From Flavobacterium sp. 9R (GTDB taxonomy: Bacteria > Bacteroidota > Bacteroidia > Flavobacteriales > Flavobacteriaceae), in NCBI RefSeq assembly GCF_902506345.1, contig NZ_LR733413.1, positions 1,183,566 to 1,247,565 of the forward strand: a stretch of 64,000 nt of DNA, in the 5' to 3' direction. Of this stretch, positions 45,387 through 54,074 are shown piece by piece; positions within the stretch are counted from its first letter, which is position 1; each line of letters opens with the position of its first letter. A program made the position numbers and the translations under genes. Below the pieces are notes generated by a model, which worked only from the letters and a program-made list of their open reading frames with translations, did not search any database and was not told the DNA's origin.

Positions 45387-45779
45387 TTAGTTATTTCGTT
45401 GAATCAAATCCCATAGATTACCGTAGATGTCTTTAAAAACAAGAACTTTACCGTAGTCTTCGGTTTTGGGTTCACGTACAATTTCGATATTGTTACTTAT
45501 TAAATTCTGATAATCTCTATCAAAATTATCTGTATTTAAAAACAAGAAAACACGCCCTCCCGATTGGTTGCCTATACTTTGTTTTTGAATAGCACCATCG
45601 GCTTTGGCTAACAATAAACTAAAATCTTGACTTCCTTTGGGCGCGACTAAAACCCATCTCTTAGTTTCAGACAAGGCAGTATCTTCAATCAAATCAAAAT
45701 GCAATTTATCAACATAAAACGAAAGGGCTTCATCATAATCAGCCACTAACAAAGCAATATGTGCTATTTTTTGTTTCAT
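45387..45779 (-). CDS. VOC-family protein (glyoxalase/extradiol fold)
   Basis: A 130-residue protein with the paired beta-alpha-beta-beta-beta modules of the VOC fold: IAHIALLVADYDEALSFYVDKLHFDLIEDTALSETKRWVLVAP and the C-terminal VLVFKDIYGNLWDLIQ. The Glu ligand usual at the end (LxE) is Asp in this copy, so metal binding is uncertain. It sits between the helicase gene (6 bases) and ygiD. Confidence 0.88.
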   Translation of the reverse strand: MKQKIAHIALLVADYDEALSFYVDKLHFDLIEDTALSETKRWVLVAPKGSQDFSLLLAKADGAIQKQSIGNQSGGRVFLFLNTDNFDRDYQNLISNNIEIVREPKTEDYGKVLVFKDIYGNLWDLIQRNN

Positions 45780-45785
45780 TTTAAT

Positions 45786-47207
45786 TTAGTCTACAAAACT
45801 ATCGTCTTTAAATCCTATCAAATATAGCTTATTTTTGGCACGTGTCATTGCGGTGTACAACCAGCGAATATAATCGGTGTCGATTCCGTTGGGCAAATAT
45901 GGCTGTTCTATAAAAACGGTATTCCACTGACCACCTTGCGATTTATGGCAAGTGATAGCATAGGAAAACTTAACTTGAAGCGCATTAAAATACTCATTCT
46001 CTTTGACCTTCTGAAACTGTTTGTATTTGGTTTCACCTTCGTAATCTTTCATTACTTCTTGGTACAATCTATTCGATTCTTCATAAGTTAAAGAAGGAGA
46101 TTCGCTTTTTATGGTATCCAATAACAAAACGGTTTCTAAAGGTTTTTGGTTGGGATAATCGACCATTCGGATTTTGACCTTCGCGAATTTGAAACCGTAC
46201 AACTCTTTGATTGCGAATATCTCTAATACCTCAATAATATCACCATTTGCTACAAAACCAGCTTCGTCAGAATCTTTCAACCAAAAGTAATTGTTCTTAA
46301 CCACCATCAAGAAATCGCCCGTGGCCAATTCACTTTCTTTATCTAATATTTTGGCTCGAATTTGCTCGTTGTACTGATTCGCTCTTTTGTTGGAACGCAC
46401 TATAAAAGCGGTATCCTCAATGCTGTAGTTGCTATAAGCCGAATGAATCGCATCTTGAATATCGTATCCATCCACAAGTCGGATTATATCCTTGAATTTT
46501 TTCAAATCAAATTGATACTCGGTCACAAAGGCATCGTTTAGCAATTCACGCAAAGCTGTTGCATTGTATAAAATACCTGAGTTTTCTTCTTGACGCATTA
46601 CTTCATCGAGTTCGATATGGTCAATTTCTTTATTATAATGAAGCGATAAAGTATCAATGTCTAAGGCGGGACTTATATCCAGATTCACTGGAGGCAACTG
46701 TGCAGTATCTCCCAAAAGAATCATCTTGCAATTGGATCCCGAATACACATACGAAATCAAATCATCTAAGAGTGAACCATTTTCATACAATTTCGAATCC
46801 GAATTGGTATCAGAAATCATAGAAGCTTCATCGACGATAAAAATGGTGTTTTTATGTTTGTTGGGTTGCAAGGTAAAAGAAACGCCTCCTCCAGATGTTT
46901 TTTTAGGAAAATAGATTTTCTTGTGAATCGTAAAAGCTGGTTTTTCAGAATAATTAGCAATTACTTTGGCCGCTCGACCTGTTGGCGCTAATAAAACGGC
47001 TTTTTTGTTGATGCCTGTCAAGCTATTCACCAAAGTTGAAATTACCGTAGTTTTTCCCGTTCCTGCGTAGCCTTTCAAGACAAAAATGGTATTGTTCTCA
47101 ATTTCAGTTAGAAAAATAGCAATTTTCTGAAAAAAAATATCCTGTTGGTACGTAGGCTGAAAAGGAAAATTTTTCTGTAAAAAACTATAAAATTGAGAGG
47201 AATTCAT
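45786..47207 (-). CDS. RecD-like ATP-dependent DNA helicase (SF1)
   Basis: A 473-residue SF1B helicase with Walker A TIFVLKGYAGTGKTTVISTL near residue 45, Walker B TIFIVDEASMISDTNSD near 130, MILLGDTAQLPPV, and the C-terminal UvrD_C_2 motif FSYAITCHKSQGGQWNTVFIEQ. It lacks the N-terminal domains of full RecD2. Such proteins are common in Bacteroidota and act in DNA repair or replication restart; the partner is unknown. Confidence 0.92.
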   Translation of the reverse strand: MNSSQFYSFLQKNFPFQPTYQQDIFFQKIAIFLTEIENNTIFVLKGYAGTGKTTVISTLVNSLTGINKKAVLLAPTGRAAKVIANYSEKPAFTIHKKIYFPKKTSGGGVSFTLQPNKHKNTIFIVDEASMISDTNSDSKLYENGSLLDDLISYVYSGSNCKMILLGDTAQLPPVNLDISPALDIDTLSLHYNKEIDHIELDEVMRQEENSGILYNATALRELLNDAFVTEYQFDLKKFKDIIRLVDGYDIQDAIHSAYSNYSIEDTAFIVRSNKRANQYNEQIRAKILDKESELATGDFLMVVKNNYFWLKDSDEAGFVANGDIIEVLEIFAIKELYGFKFAKVKIRMVDYPNQKPLETVLLLDTIKSESPSLTYEESNRLYQEVMKDYEGETKYKQFQKVKENEYFNALQVKFSYAITCHKSQGGQWNTVFIEQPYLPNGIDTDYIRWLYTAMTRAKNKLYLIGFKDDSFVD

Positions 47208-47399
47208 TGAGTGAAATTTGGATACAAAGTAACGGAAAGTTTTCTATTGCATAGACAATTTTCAAAGGCAATTTCAATTTTGTCACAGCCACAAATGCTT
47301 TAGTTTTATTTGTTGTTTGAAAAAGCTCTAACCCTTTAATTTTGTGTAATTTTATTTTATAATTACCATTAAGATTGCATTTCGCCTTGAATTTGGCTA

Positions 47400-47429
47400 T
47401 TGTTATTGCTATTAAAATTTGTAAGTTTG
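47400..47429 (+). promoter_or_regulatory. Promoter of the DUF3822-rsmD operon
   Basis: TTG (47400-47402) and TAAGTTTG (47422-47429) are 19 bases apart, a good match to the Bacteroidota consensus. Transcription would begin near 47436, about 19 bases before the ATG. Confidence 0.65.
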
Positions 47430-47454
47430 CGTAGTCGAAAAAAAGCAAAAAAAG

Positions 47455-48261
47455 ATGAGTATCACCGAAAAGAAATACAAAAAATTAGCACTTCAAGTAT
47501 CGTTGACAGGTTTGTCTTTTTGTTGTTTCGACACTTTAAATAAAAAAATCCTTTCTTACAACGAAGTTCATTTTGACACCTTTCACAAAGCGACCAAAAT
47601 CGAAGAACTTTTTGCCGATGCGTTTAGCGATTTTCCAGAATTAAAGGACACTTATGACGAAATCGTAGTCATTCACAACAATACTTTATCTACGTTTGTG
47701 CCCACTGCCCTATTTGATGAAAATTATTTAGGAAGTTATTTGCAATACAACACCAAAGTGTTCGAAACTGATTTTTTTGCCTACGATACCATTGCCAATT
47801 ACGAAATGAATACCGTTTACATTCCGTACGTGAACATCAATAATTTTTTTATTGACCAATTTGGTTCATTTGATTACAAGCACGCTAACAGTATTTTGGT
47901 TACCAAAATTTTAGAAGCTTCCAAAAATAATGACAATAAAAAAATGGTCGTTCATTTCAATACAGGTCATTTTGAAATCATAGTGGTACAAAACCAGCAA
48001 CTATTGCTTTTTAATTCGTTTGAATACGCCACACCCGAAGATTTCTTGTATTATATTCTTTTTACTGCAGAGCAATTAAGTTTAAATCCAGAAAATTTTC
48101 CATTGGAAATTATGGGAAATATTAACGAAGAAAGTCCCTACTATCAACTAGCTTACCAATACATCCGAAACATATCTCTTTTTGATGTGAGCAGTTTGCA
48201 ACGTAGTAATTCTTTTTCAGAAGCCATCAACAGACAACATTTTATACTATTCAACTCATGA
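47455..48261 (+). CDS. DUF3822 family protein
   Basis: A 268-residue protein that looks like an actin/hexokinase-type (ASKHA-like) fold in its beta-rich N-terminus (LALQVSLTGLSFCCFDTLNKKILSYNEV) and HFNTGHFEIIVVQNQQLLLFNSFEYATPEDFLYYILF. DUF3822 is found almost only in Bacteroidota, usually next to rsmD as here, where the two genes overlap by four bases (ATGA). The function is unknown; the coupling suggests a link to ribosome or RNA biology. Confidence 0.88.
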   Translation: MSITEKKYKKLALQVSLTGLSFCCFDTLNKKILSYNEVHFDTFHKATKIEELFADAFSDFPELKDTYDEIVVIHNNTLSTFVPTALFDENYLGSYLQYNTKVFETDFFAYDTIANYEMNTVYIPYVNINNFFIDQFGSFDYKHANSILVTKILEASKNNDNKKMVVHFNTGHFEIIVVQNQQLLLFNSFEYATPEDFLYYILFTAEQLSLNPENFPLEIMGNINEESPYYQLAYQYIRNISLFDVSSLQRSNSFSEAINRQHFILFNS

Positions 48262-48863
48262 GAATCATTTCAGGAAAATACAAAGGAAGACGCATTCAAC
48301 CGCCAAAAAACCTGCCGGTGCGTCCCACTACCGATATGAGTAAAGAAGCTTTATTCAATGTGTTGAACAATCATTTTAGTTTTGAAGGATTGAAAGTGTT
48401 GGATTTATTCTCTGGCACAGGAAACATTAGCTACGAATTTGCCTCAAGAGGAAGTTATCCAATTACTTCAGTAGATGGTGATTTTGGTTGTGTAAAATTC
48501 ATCAAACAAGTAGCTGCCGAATATGATTTTACGATTGCGGCTACCAAGAGCGATGTGTTTAAGTTTTTAGAAAACTGCAAAACCACTTACGACATCATTT
48601 TTGCCGACCCGCCTTATGGTTTAGACCAAGCTACTTTTGAAAAAGTGGTGCTTTTGGTTTTTGAAAAAAACTTACTCAACGAAGAAGGAATGATGATTAT
48701 CGAGCATTCTAAATACACCAAAATGGAGCATTTGGATAATTTTTCGTTTCAAAAAAGTTATGGTGGTTCGTTTTTCAGCTTTTTTGAATTCAACAATACC
48801 CATGATGAAGAAGAGTTAGATGATGAGTCAAATCGAAAAGAAACTGAAGAAGACGAAGGTTAA
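48258..48863 (+). CDS. rsmD: 16S rRNA (guanine(966)-N2)-methyltransferase
   Basis: A 201-residue Rossmann methyltransferase with MRIISGKYKGRRIQPPKNLPVRPTTDMSKEALFNVL at the N-terminus, SAM motif VLDLFSGTGNISYEFASRG near residue 50 and the amino-methyltransferase catalytic motif IIFADPPYG near residue 113. It methylates G966 of 16S rRNA. The last 25 residues are an acidic tail (EEELDDESNRKETEEDEG) beyond the usual length. Confidence 0.94.
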   Translation: MRIISGKYKGRRIQPPKNLPVRPTTDMSKEALFNVLNNHFSFEGLKVLDLFSGTGNISYEFASRGSYPITSVDGDFGCVKFIKQVAAEYDFTIAATKSDVFKFLENCKTTYDIIFADPPYGLDQATFEKVVLLVFEKNLLNEEGMMIIEHSKYTKMEHLDNFSFQKSYGGSFFSFFEFNNTHDEEELDDESNRKETEEDEG

Positions 48864-48918
48864 TTTGCCAAAGAATTTATACAAACAAAGCCCATGCATT
48901 GCAAGGGTTTTACCCTTA

Positions 48919-51039
48919 TTATCTTATTCTATTAGAATTATCGTCGATATTTTTCTCCTTAAACTCAGCTGACTTTATTTTACCAAAAGAATATTTAACA
49001 GCAATCGAAAACTCATGTGCATCAACCAAATATCTTGCTTTTGAACTGATATCATTTATGGTAAATTTTTCTGCGTAAATCGTATTGCTCAAAATATCAT
49101 TATAACTTAAGATGCAGTTCCAATTGGTGAAAAAAGTTTTCGAAACTGCTAAACCCATAATAATAGATATTGCTTTTCTTTCAAACACACCTTCTTTTTG
49201 TTCAGTTGATCCCCAAGCTGACACAGAAATGACATACCCTTTTGGAAGTTTGAATTCATTGCTCGAATAATAATACAAATAAGGTTTTGATGTCATAAAC
49301 TGAGCTGAATCATCTTCTATTTTATTTAATATAAAACTTAAACTATTGGTTGATGTCCAAATTTTATAAGTAAAAGGCAGCGTAAATTCTAAATTAAATC
49401 CGGACTCTTTATCAAAATTAGTTTCTTTAAAAATCAATATATTATTCTCGTTATCAAATGTAAAACTACTGTAAACAGGATCCGTATTTTTATAATAACT
49501 CAGTTTTACGGATTTATCCTTGTATTGAAAACTAGACGAAATCTGATTGTTAATAGTTGGATCTAAATTGATATTTCGTGAATATAAAAAATATGGATTT
49601 ATATAAGTGGATCCTTGACTTGTTGACGAATAATTGGGTCTCGAAATACTTTTAGAATAATTTAAGGTTATTGATTTAGTACTGTTAATAGGGATATCAA
49701 ACTGCACTTTCGGAAAGAAATCGGTGTAATTCTTGTTGATTAATGGCTCTTTATCATTTTTGAATTTCCCTAGAATATCAGTGTTTTCAACTCTGAAACC
49801 TACAGAATAGACAATCTTTTTTATAGTTCCTGACAATTGAGCATAACCTGAGCTGTTTTTCTCATCGAAATTATATATTGAACTGACTGTAGTGTTTGTT
49901 GCAAAATTAAAAATTTTAAAATCAGTATTTGCGTCAGCAGATAAATACAAACCTCCAACTTCCAATTTCATTTCATTTTTAAATTTATTTTCAAGATCAA
50001 TCCTTCCAGAAAAAACGCCAACATTAAATTTTTGATTGCTGTTTAGTGCCCATTCAAATGGTGTGTCATTAAAATTATTTTGAGCCAATGAACTTAAATC
50101 TTGATCAAAATTAGAATACTGTAAACCAACAAATAATTGTGTGTCGATTGGTTTTATTTTCTTGGAATAATTGACAAAAGAGTTTATAAAATTCTTCTGA
50201 TCCTTATTGTCACTATCTGTTATAACATTATTTTCTAAATCTCCATTCTTATTATAAGTAGTTGTATTTATATCAAAAAGTTCGTTCTGTAATTTACTAT
50301 TTAGATTAATTGAAAAATAATCATCCTCATTAATTTTATAAAAAAGACCTCCACCAAAAATGAATTGTTTTCTTTTGGTATTTGCGGTAGCAACATTATA
50401 ATTCGAGATTATGTCTTCGTCAGGAATTTGATAATCGATCTTATGGCTTTCCCAAGGGCTTAATTTGTTGTAATTAAAATTTGCTTTCCATTCGAATTTG
50501 TTCTTCTTGAAACTTGAATTTATCCCCAAATAATTATTGAATTCTTTTTTGAATGAAGCCACTTCGGATACAGTTGTTTGTGAACCCTCTTTTTTGCTAA
50601 ATTTCCTTGTAATCAAAATAACGGCCCTTCCTTCTGCTTCATATTTCGAGGATGGATTATTGATAATTTCAATGGTTTTTATGTCGTCAACAGACAAAGC
50701 ATTCAAATCATTCATTCCAACTTTTTGATTATCTATGTATATCAAAGGATTTCCTTTTCCGATGACCGTAATACTTTCTTTGTCGGCACTGATCGTAATA
50801 TTGGGTAATTTGGATAATAAATCTAATGTATTTGGGGTTGAATTAAGAATTGAATTGGCCACATCAACTTTGATATTTCCATTTTTATTGGTGAACATTT
50901 TTTTTTCTTTAGTGACGATTACTTCAGTTAATTTGTTGGAAATACTGTCGTTTTCGGTAGTATTTTGTCCGTAACCAAATCCTGAAACGATAAGACAAAT
51001 TATATTTAATGTATTCTGAATTCTTAAATTGGTATTCAT
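48919..51039 (-). CDS. Outer-membrane beta-barrel family protein (TonB-receptor-like)
   Basis: A 706-residue protein with a signal peptide (cleavage near YGQ, residue 25), a plug-like region (LTEVIVTKEKKMFTNKNGNIKVDVANSI...PLIYIDNQKVGMNDLNALSVDDIKTIEIINNPSSKYEAEGRAVILI) and a long beta-barrel. The carboxypeptidase-like domain that usually precedes the plug in the family is absent, and no TonB box is obvious. It is divergent from a histidine kinase and response regulator pair that probably controls it. The ligand is unknown. Confidence 0.87.
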   Translation of the reverse strand: MNTNLRIQNTLNIICLIVSGFGYGQNTTENDSISNKLTEVIVTKEKKMFTNKNGNIKVDVANSILNSTPNTLDLLSKLPNITISADKESITVIGKGNPLIYIDNQKVGMNDLNALSVDDIKTIEIINNPSSKYEAEGRAVILITRKFSKKEGSQTTVSEVASFKKEFNNYLGINSSFKKNKFEWKANFNYNKLSPWESHKIDYQIPDEDIISNYNVATANTKRKQFIFGGGLFYKINEDDYFSINLNSKLQNELFDINTTTYNKNGDLENNVITDSDNKDQKNFINSFVNYSKKIKPIDTQLFVGLQYSNFDQDLSSLAQNNFNDTPFEWALNSNQKFNVGVFSGRIDLENKFKNEMKLEVGGLYLSADANTDFKIFNFATNTTVSSIYNFDEKNSSGYAQLSGTIKKIVYSVGFRVENTDILGKFKNDKEPLINKNYTDFFPKVQFDIPINSTKSITLNYSKSISRPNYSSTSQGSTYINPYFLYSRNINLDPTINNQISSSFQYKDKSVKLSYYKNTDPVYSSFTFDNENNILIFKETNFDKESGFNLEFTLPFTYKIWTSTNSLSFILNKIEDDSAQFMTSKPYLYYYSSNEFKLPKGYVISVSAWGSTEQKEGVFERKAISIIMGLAVSKTFFTNWNCILSYNDILSNTIYAEKFTINDISSKARYLVDAHEFSIAVKYSFGKIKSAEFKEKNIDDNSNRIR

Positions 51040-51100
51040 TTAATAGTAAGTTATACGATTTAAAACATTACAAAAATGCTTCTAAATACTTACTTCCTAA

Positions 51101-51128
51101 GTTAATCGAAGGTTAATGCGGAGTTAAT
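51101..51128. promoter_or_regulatory. Direct-repeat operator, GTTAAT with 11-bp period
   Basis: GTTAAT occurs at 51101-51106, 51112-51117 and 51123-51128, exactly 11 bases apart. A weaker TTACTT lies one period upstream at 51090. Tandem direct repeats with 11-bp period are the usual binding sites of OmpR/PhoB-type response regulators. They lie between the divergent receptor and kinase genes, whose regulator is of that type. Confidence 0.65.
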
Positions 51129-51177
51129 GACGAATTTGAATAATAAAAGAATTATTTTTGAATTCAATTTTCACCAA

Positions 51178-52536
51178 ATGAAACAAAGAATCAATTTATT
51201 AATCGCCTTTTCAGTTATTGCTCTGATCGTTTTATCAGTTGTGCAATGTTATTTGGTAAAAACAACTTACGATTATAAAGTAGCCCAATTTCACACGGAA
51301 ATCAAAGATAAAATTGCCCAAATAACAAATGATTACAGTGATATTGATTCGGCTTACGTCAATAAAAAGGAAATGCTCTATAAGCAATTGGCACAAAATT
51401 ATGTTTTGACCAAAAAGCCAAAATTTGAAATAGAAAGTACCTTACTGGATCATGAATCTGGAAGTGAATTAACTCGAAAAATCCAACTAAAATTCAAACG
51501 TGAATTTCCAGATATTTCAATTGATTTTGCTATTGTTCTTAACAAGTTTGTCATTTATAACAGTCATAAAAAAGTAGATACTATTTTTTCCAAAAAACCT
51601 CTTATACAGAACAAAATATACGGTAACTTAAAGTCTTTAAACAATGCTTTTTTAGTTAGAAATTATGTTAGCACCACCAATGGTAATGAAACATTAAAAG
51701 AGTATAAATTGCTTACCGAAGACTCTATGTATGTTTCTGTAATCGATTGGGAAATGATAATTTTCGAAAGAATGAAAATGATTTTGCTATTATCGCTTCT
51801 ATCCATTCTTACGCTAATAACGCTGTTTGTAATTGCTATCAAAGCATTAATTAAGCAAAAGAAAGTAAGTGACGTCAAAACGGATTTTATCAATAATATC
51901 ACGCACGAACTCAAAACTCCTTTGACCACTTTGGGAATTTCGACAAAAATATTGGAGCGAAAAGATATACGTGCCAATGAAGAGCAATTCAGCAGTGTTT
52001 TAAATACTGTTTCACGTCAAAATAATCGTCTGCAAAGTTTAATTGACCAAGTAATGGCTAATTCATTGGGTGAAAATGATATTGAACTGCAAAAAGAAAA
52101 AATCATTGCTGAGTCATTTTTGAACGCTATTGTAGTCGATTTTAAGGTTGCGTTTCCAAAAGTGACTCTTGAAGCTCATTTTAATACTAAAGAAACCCTT
52201 TTGGTTTTAGATAAATTTCATTTGACTACAGCCATTTTAAATGTACTCGAAAATGCCGTAAAATATGGCAGTAATACTATTACAATCAAAACGGAATTAA
52301 TTAAAAACCAATTCAATATCAGTGTCAAAGATGACGGAATTGGAATTTCAAAAAGCAAACATTCTTTATTGTTTGATAAATTCTACAGAGTTGAACAAGG
52401 CAATCTGCATAATGCAAAAGGACTAGGTTTGGGGCTTTATTATGTAAATCAAATCATAAAAGCGCATCAAGGTACAATAGCTGTTATAAGTGATTTAGGT
52501 AAGGGGTCTGAGTTTAAAATTATGTTTAAAGTCTAA
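51178..52536 (+). CDS. Sensor histidine kinase
   Basis: A 452-residue membrane kinase. It has an N-terminal transmembrane helix (INLLIAFSVIALIVLSVVQC), a ~180-residue extracytoplasmic sensor region without a recognised domain, and a second helix (MILLLSLLSILTLITLFVIAI). The catalytic core follows: H-box NNITHELKTPLTTLGISTKIL, N-box LNVLENAVKYGS, G1 VKDDGIGISKS and G2 GLGLGLYYVNQII. The ATG at 51178 was preferred because the alternative at 51127 overlaps the third operator repeat. It is followed after 10 bases by the response regulator gene. Confidence 0.92.
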   Translation: MKQRINLLIAFSVIALIVLSVVQCYLVKTTYDYKVAQFHTEIKDKIAQITNDYSDIDSAYVNKKEMLYKQLAQNYVLTKKPKFEIESTLLDHESGSELTRKIQLKFKREFPDISIDFAIVLNKFVIYNSHKKVDTIFSKKPLIQNKIYGNLKSLNNAFLVRNYVSTTNGNETLKEYKLLTEDSMYVSVIDWEMIIFERMKMILLLSLLSILTLITLFVIAIKALIKQKKVSDVKTDFINNITHELKTPLTTLGISTKILERKDIRANEEQFSSVLNTVSRQNNRLQSLIDQVMANSLGENDIELQKEKIIAESFLNAIVVDFKVAFPKVTLEAHFNTKETLLVLDKFHLTTAILNVLENAVKYGSNTITIKTELIKNQFNISVKDDGIGISKSKHSLLFDKFYRVEQGNLHNAKGLGLGLYYVNQIIKAHQGTIAVISDLGKGSEFKIMFKV

Positions 52537-52546
52537 TAATTTGTAA

Positions 52547-53233
52547 TTGAAAAAAGTACTTTTAACCGAAGATGATGCTGATTTTGCAGGCGTTCTCAAA
52601 CAATACTTAGAATTGTACCAATTTGAGATAACTTGGACCGAAAATGGTGAAGAAGCATTAGCTATTTTTCAAACCAAAAACTTCGACATTTGTGTTTTTG
52701 ATGTCATGATGCCAAAAATGGATGGATTTACTCTTGCAGAAAAAATCATTAAAATCAATCCCGATGTTCCATTTGTTTTTCTAACAGCAAGAAAGCTAAA
52801 AGAAGACAAAATCATTGGACTAAAATTGGGTGCGGATGATTATATTGTAAAACCCTTTGAGGCTGATGAACTTGTTTTGCGACTGAACAATATTTTGAAA
52901 AGAAGCAAACAAAATCATTTTCCAAAAATAGATGATGAGTTACAAATTGGTACATATTTATTCGATACCAAACGTTTGTGTCTAAAAAATAATTCTATAA
53001 CACAGCAACTCACTGAAAAGGAAGCTTCTCTTATCCATTTTTTCTATACTCATAAAAATCAAATGGTAAAAAGAGAGCAAATTTTGAAAACGATTTGGGG
53101 TAACGACGATTTTTTTTCGGGAAGAAGCATGGATGTCTACATCAGTAAAATACGGAAATATTTCAAAGAGGATTCAAGAATAAGCATTGAAAGTGTCCGG
53201 AATATTGGATTAGAATTTAAAATAGAAAATTAA
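52547..53233 (+). CDS. OmpR/PhoB-type response regulator (TTG start)
   Basis: A 228-residue regulator with a receiver domain (acidic pair TEDDADF, phosphoacceptor Asp in FDVMMPKMDGF near residue 52, Lys in DYIVKPFEADEL near 102) and a C-terminal winged helix (QQLTEKEASLIHFFYTHKNQMVKREQILKTIWG..SMDVYISKIRKYF). The start must be the TTG at 52547: a TAA stop lies immediately upstream in frame and the first ATG falls inside the receiver core. It is paired with the upstream histidine kinase. Confidence 0.92.
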   Translation: MKKVLLTEDDADFAGVLKQYLELYQFEITWTENGEEALAIFQTKNFDICVFDVMMPKMDGFTLAEKIIKINPDVPFVFLTARKLKEDKIIGLKLGADDYIVKPFEADELVLRLNNILKRSKQNHFPKIDDELQIGTYLFDTKRLCLKNNSITQQLTEKEASLIHFFYTHKNQMVKREQILKTIWGNDDFFSGRSMDVYISKIRKYFKEDSRISIESVRNIGLEFKIEN

Positions 53234-53251
53234 AAATGTGATTTTGATGAA

Positions 53252-53282
53252 GATAAAAAATGATTTTTTTTCATTTTTTATC
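53252..53282. terminator. Bidirectional terminator between the response regulator and rnpB
   Basis: GATAAAAAATGA (53252-53263) and TCATTTTTTATC (53271-53282) form a perfect 12-bp stem with a seven-T loop. It serves the plus-strand response regulator transcript and the minus-strand RNase P RNA, which ends about 17 bases away and also has a T-rich tail. Confidence 0.8.
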
Positions 53283-53298
53283 TAAAAAAATAAAAAAT

Positions 53299-53622
53299 GC
53301 AGACCTATAAGCCGGATTCTGTATTTCGTCCCGAAAATTCAGAACGAAACCCTTATCATTTATCTAGACTTACAATTACTTGTAAGCTCAAGCTATCTAC
53401 CCTTCAGCAACGAACGAGAAGCCCTTAAATGCTGATATACTTGATATTTCACCGCATAGAGTTTACCTGGTTTCACTACAGCATTACCTGTACATACTTT
53501 CTGTTGCACTTGTCCTAATCTAGTCCGTAAAGACCAAACCGACGGGTGTTACCCGCTATGCTTCTCTGTGGTGTCCGGACTTTCCTCCCTTCGCCTAGGC
53601 GAACGACGATAAGGCGGTCTGC
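53299..53622 (-). ncRNA. rnpB: RNase P RNA (class A)
   Basis: On the minus strand the RNA contains the hallmark GAGGAAAGTCCGGAC near the 5' end and ends CAGAATCCGGCTTATAGGTC. The terminal P1 helix pairs GCAGACC (53621-53615) with GGTCTGC (53305-53299). Other conserved segments include AGGGTAGATAGCTTGAG and CGGGTAACACCCG. It is the catalytic RNA that trims tRNA 5' leaders. The ends were set from P1 pairing and are accurate to a few bases. Confidence 0.96.
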
Positions 53623-53626
53623 GGTG

Positions 53627-53634
53627 CAAAAGTA
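53627..53634 (-). promoter_or_regulatory. -7 promoter element of rnpB
   Basis: TACTTTTG (53634-53627, minus strand) fits TAnnTTTG and sits about 5 bases from the predicted RNA 5' end. No TTG is visible at 17-23 bases upstream, so the -33 region is non-consensus. Confidence 0.5.
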
Positions 53635-54045
53635 ACTTTTTTAAACTTGATTTCCTTGTTAAAGTCAATTTTCTAGGAGGTAATTACTTTGCTGATGCAC
53701 GACTAGTTGTTTTAATTCTGAATTTTAGTTTATTAAAATAGATTGTAAACGCGTTATGAAAAAGAGAAGTACTTAAATAGCCCTGATCGCAGCGGCATCC
53801 TTTTTTAGTTCACAGGTTTTTGTAACCTGTGGACTAAAAAAGATATAGCGGAGAGCAGGACGAATCGCGAATGAAAACGGAAATTGCTTCTCCTAATCAT
53901 CCTTCAAATTAAAGAATGCGCAAGAAAAATCAGCTGGTAAATCGTTTACTTCATTATTTTTTTGATTGTCAATGGGATATTCAAAAAATGAAAAGATTTT
54001 TTGGCAAATAAACCATTTTGAACATCAAGAAATAAACAAAAAAGC
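53635..54045. other. Intergenic region between rnpB and dnaX
   Basis: About 410 bases without a credible gene. It contains the second structured repeat (53778-53869) and, near its right end, a TATATTTG box at 54046-54053 suited to drive dnaX, with a TTG 25 bases upstream (54018-54020), slightly longer spacing than usual. Confidence 0.5.
53778..53869 (+). repeat. Structured intergenic repeat, copy 2
   Basis: TAGCCCTGAT...CGGCATCC is followed by a long hairpin, TTTTTTAGTTCACAGGTT (53801-53818) with AACCTGTGGACTAAAAAA (53824-53841, one G-T pair), then GATATAGCGGAGAGCAGGA. It shares both arms with copy 1 (9668-9750, opposite strand), while the central hairpin sequence differs. The central stem has an A/T-rich base typical of a terminator. 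Confidence 0.72.
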
Positions 54046-54074
54046 TATATTTGCTTTCGAATCATAGGACAACA

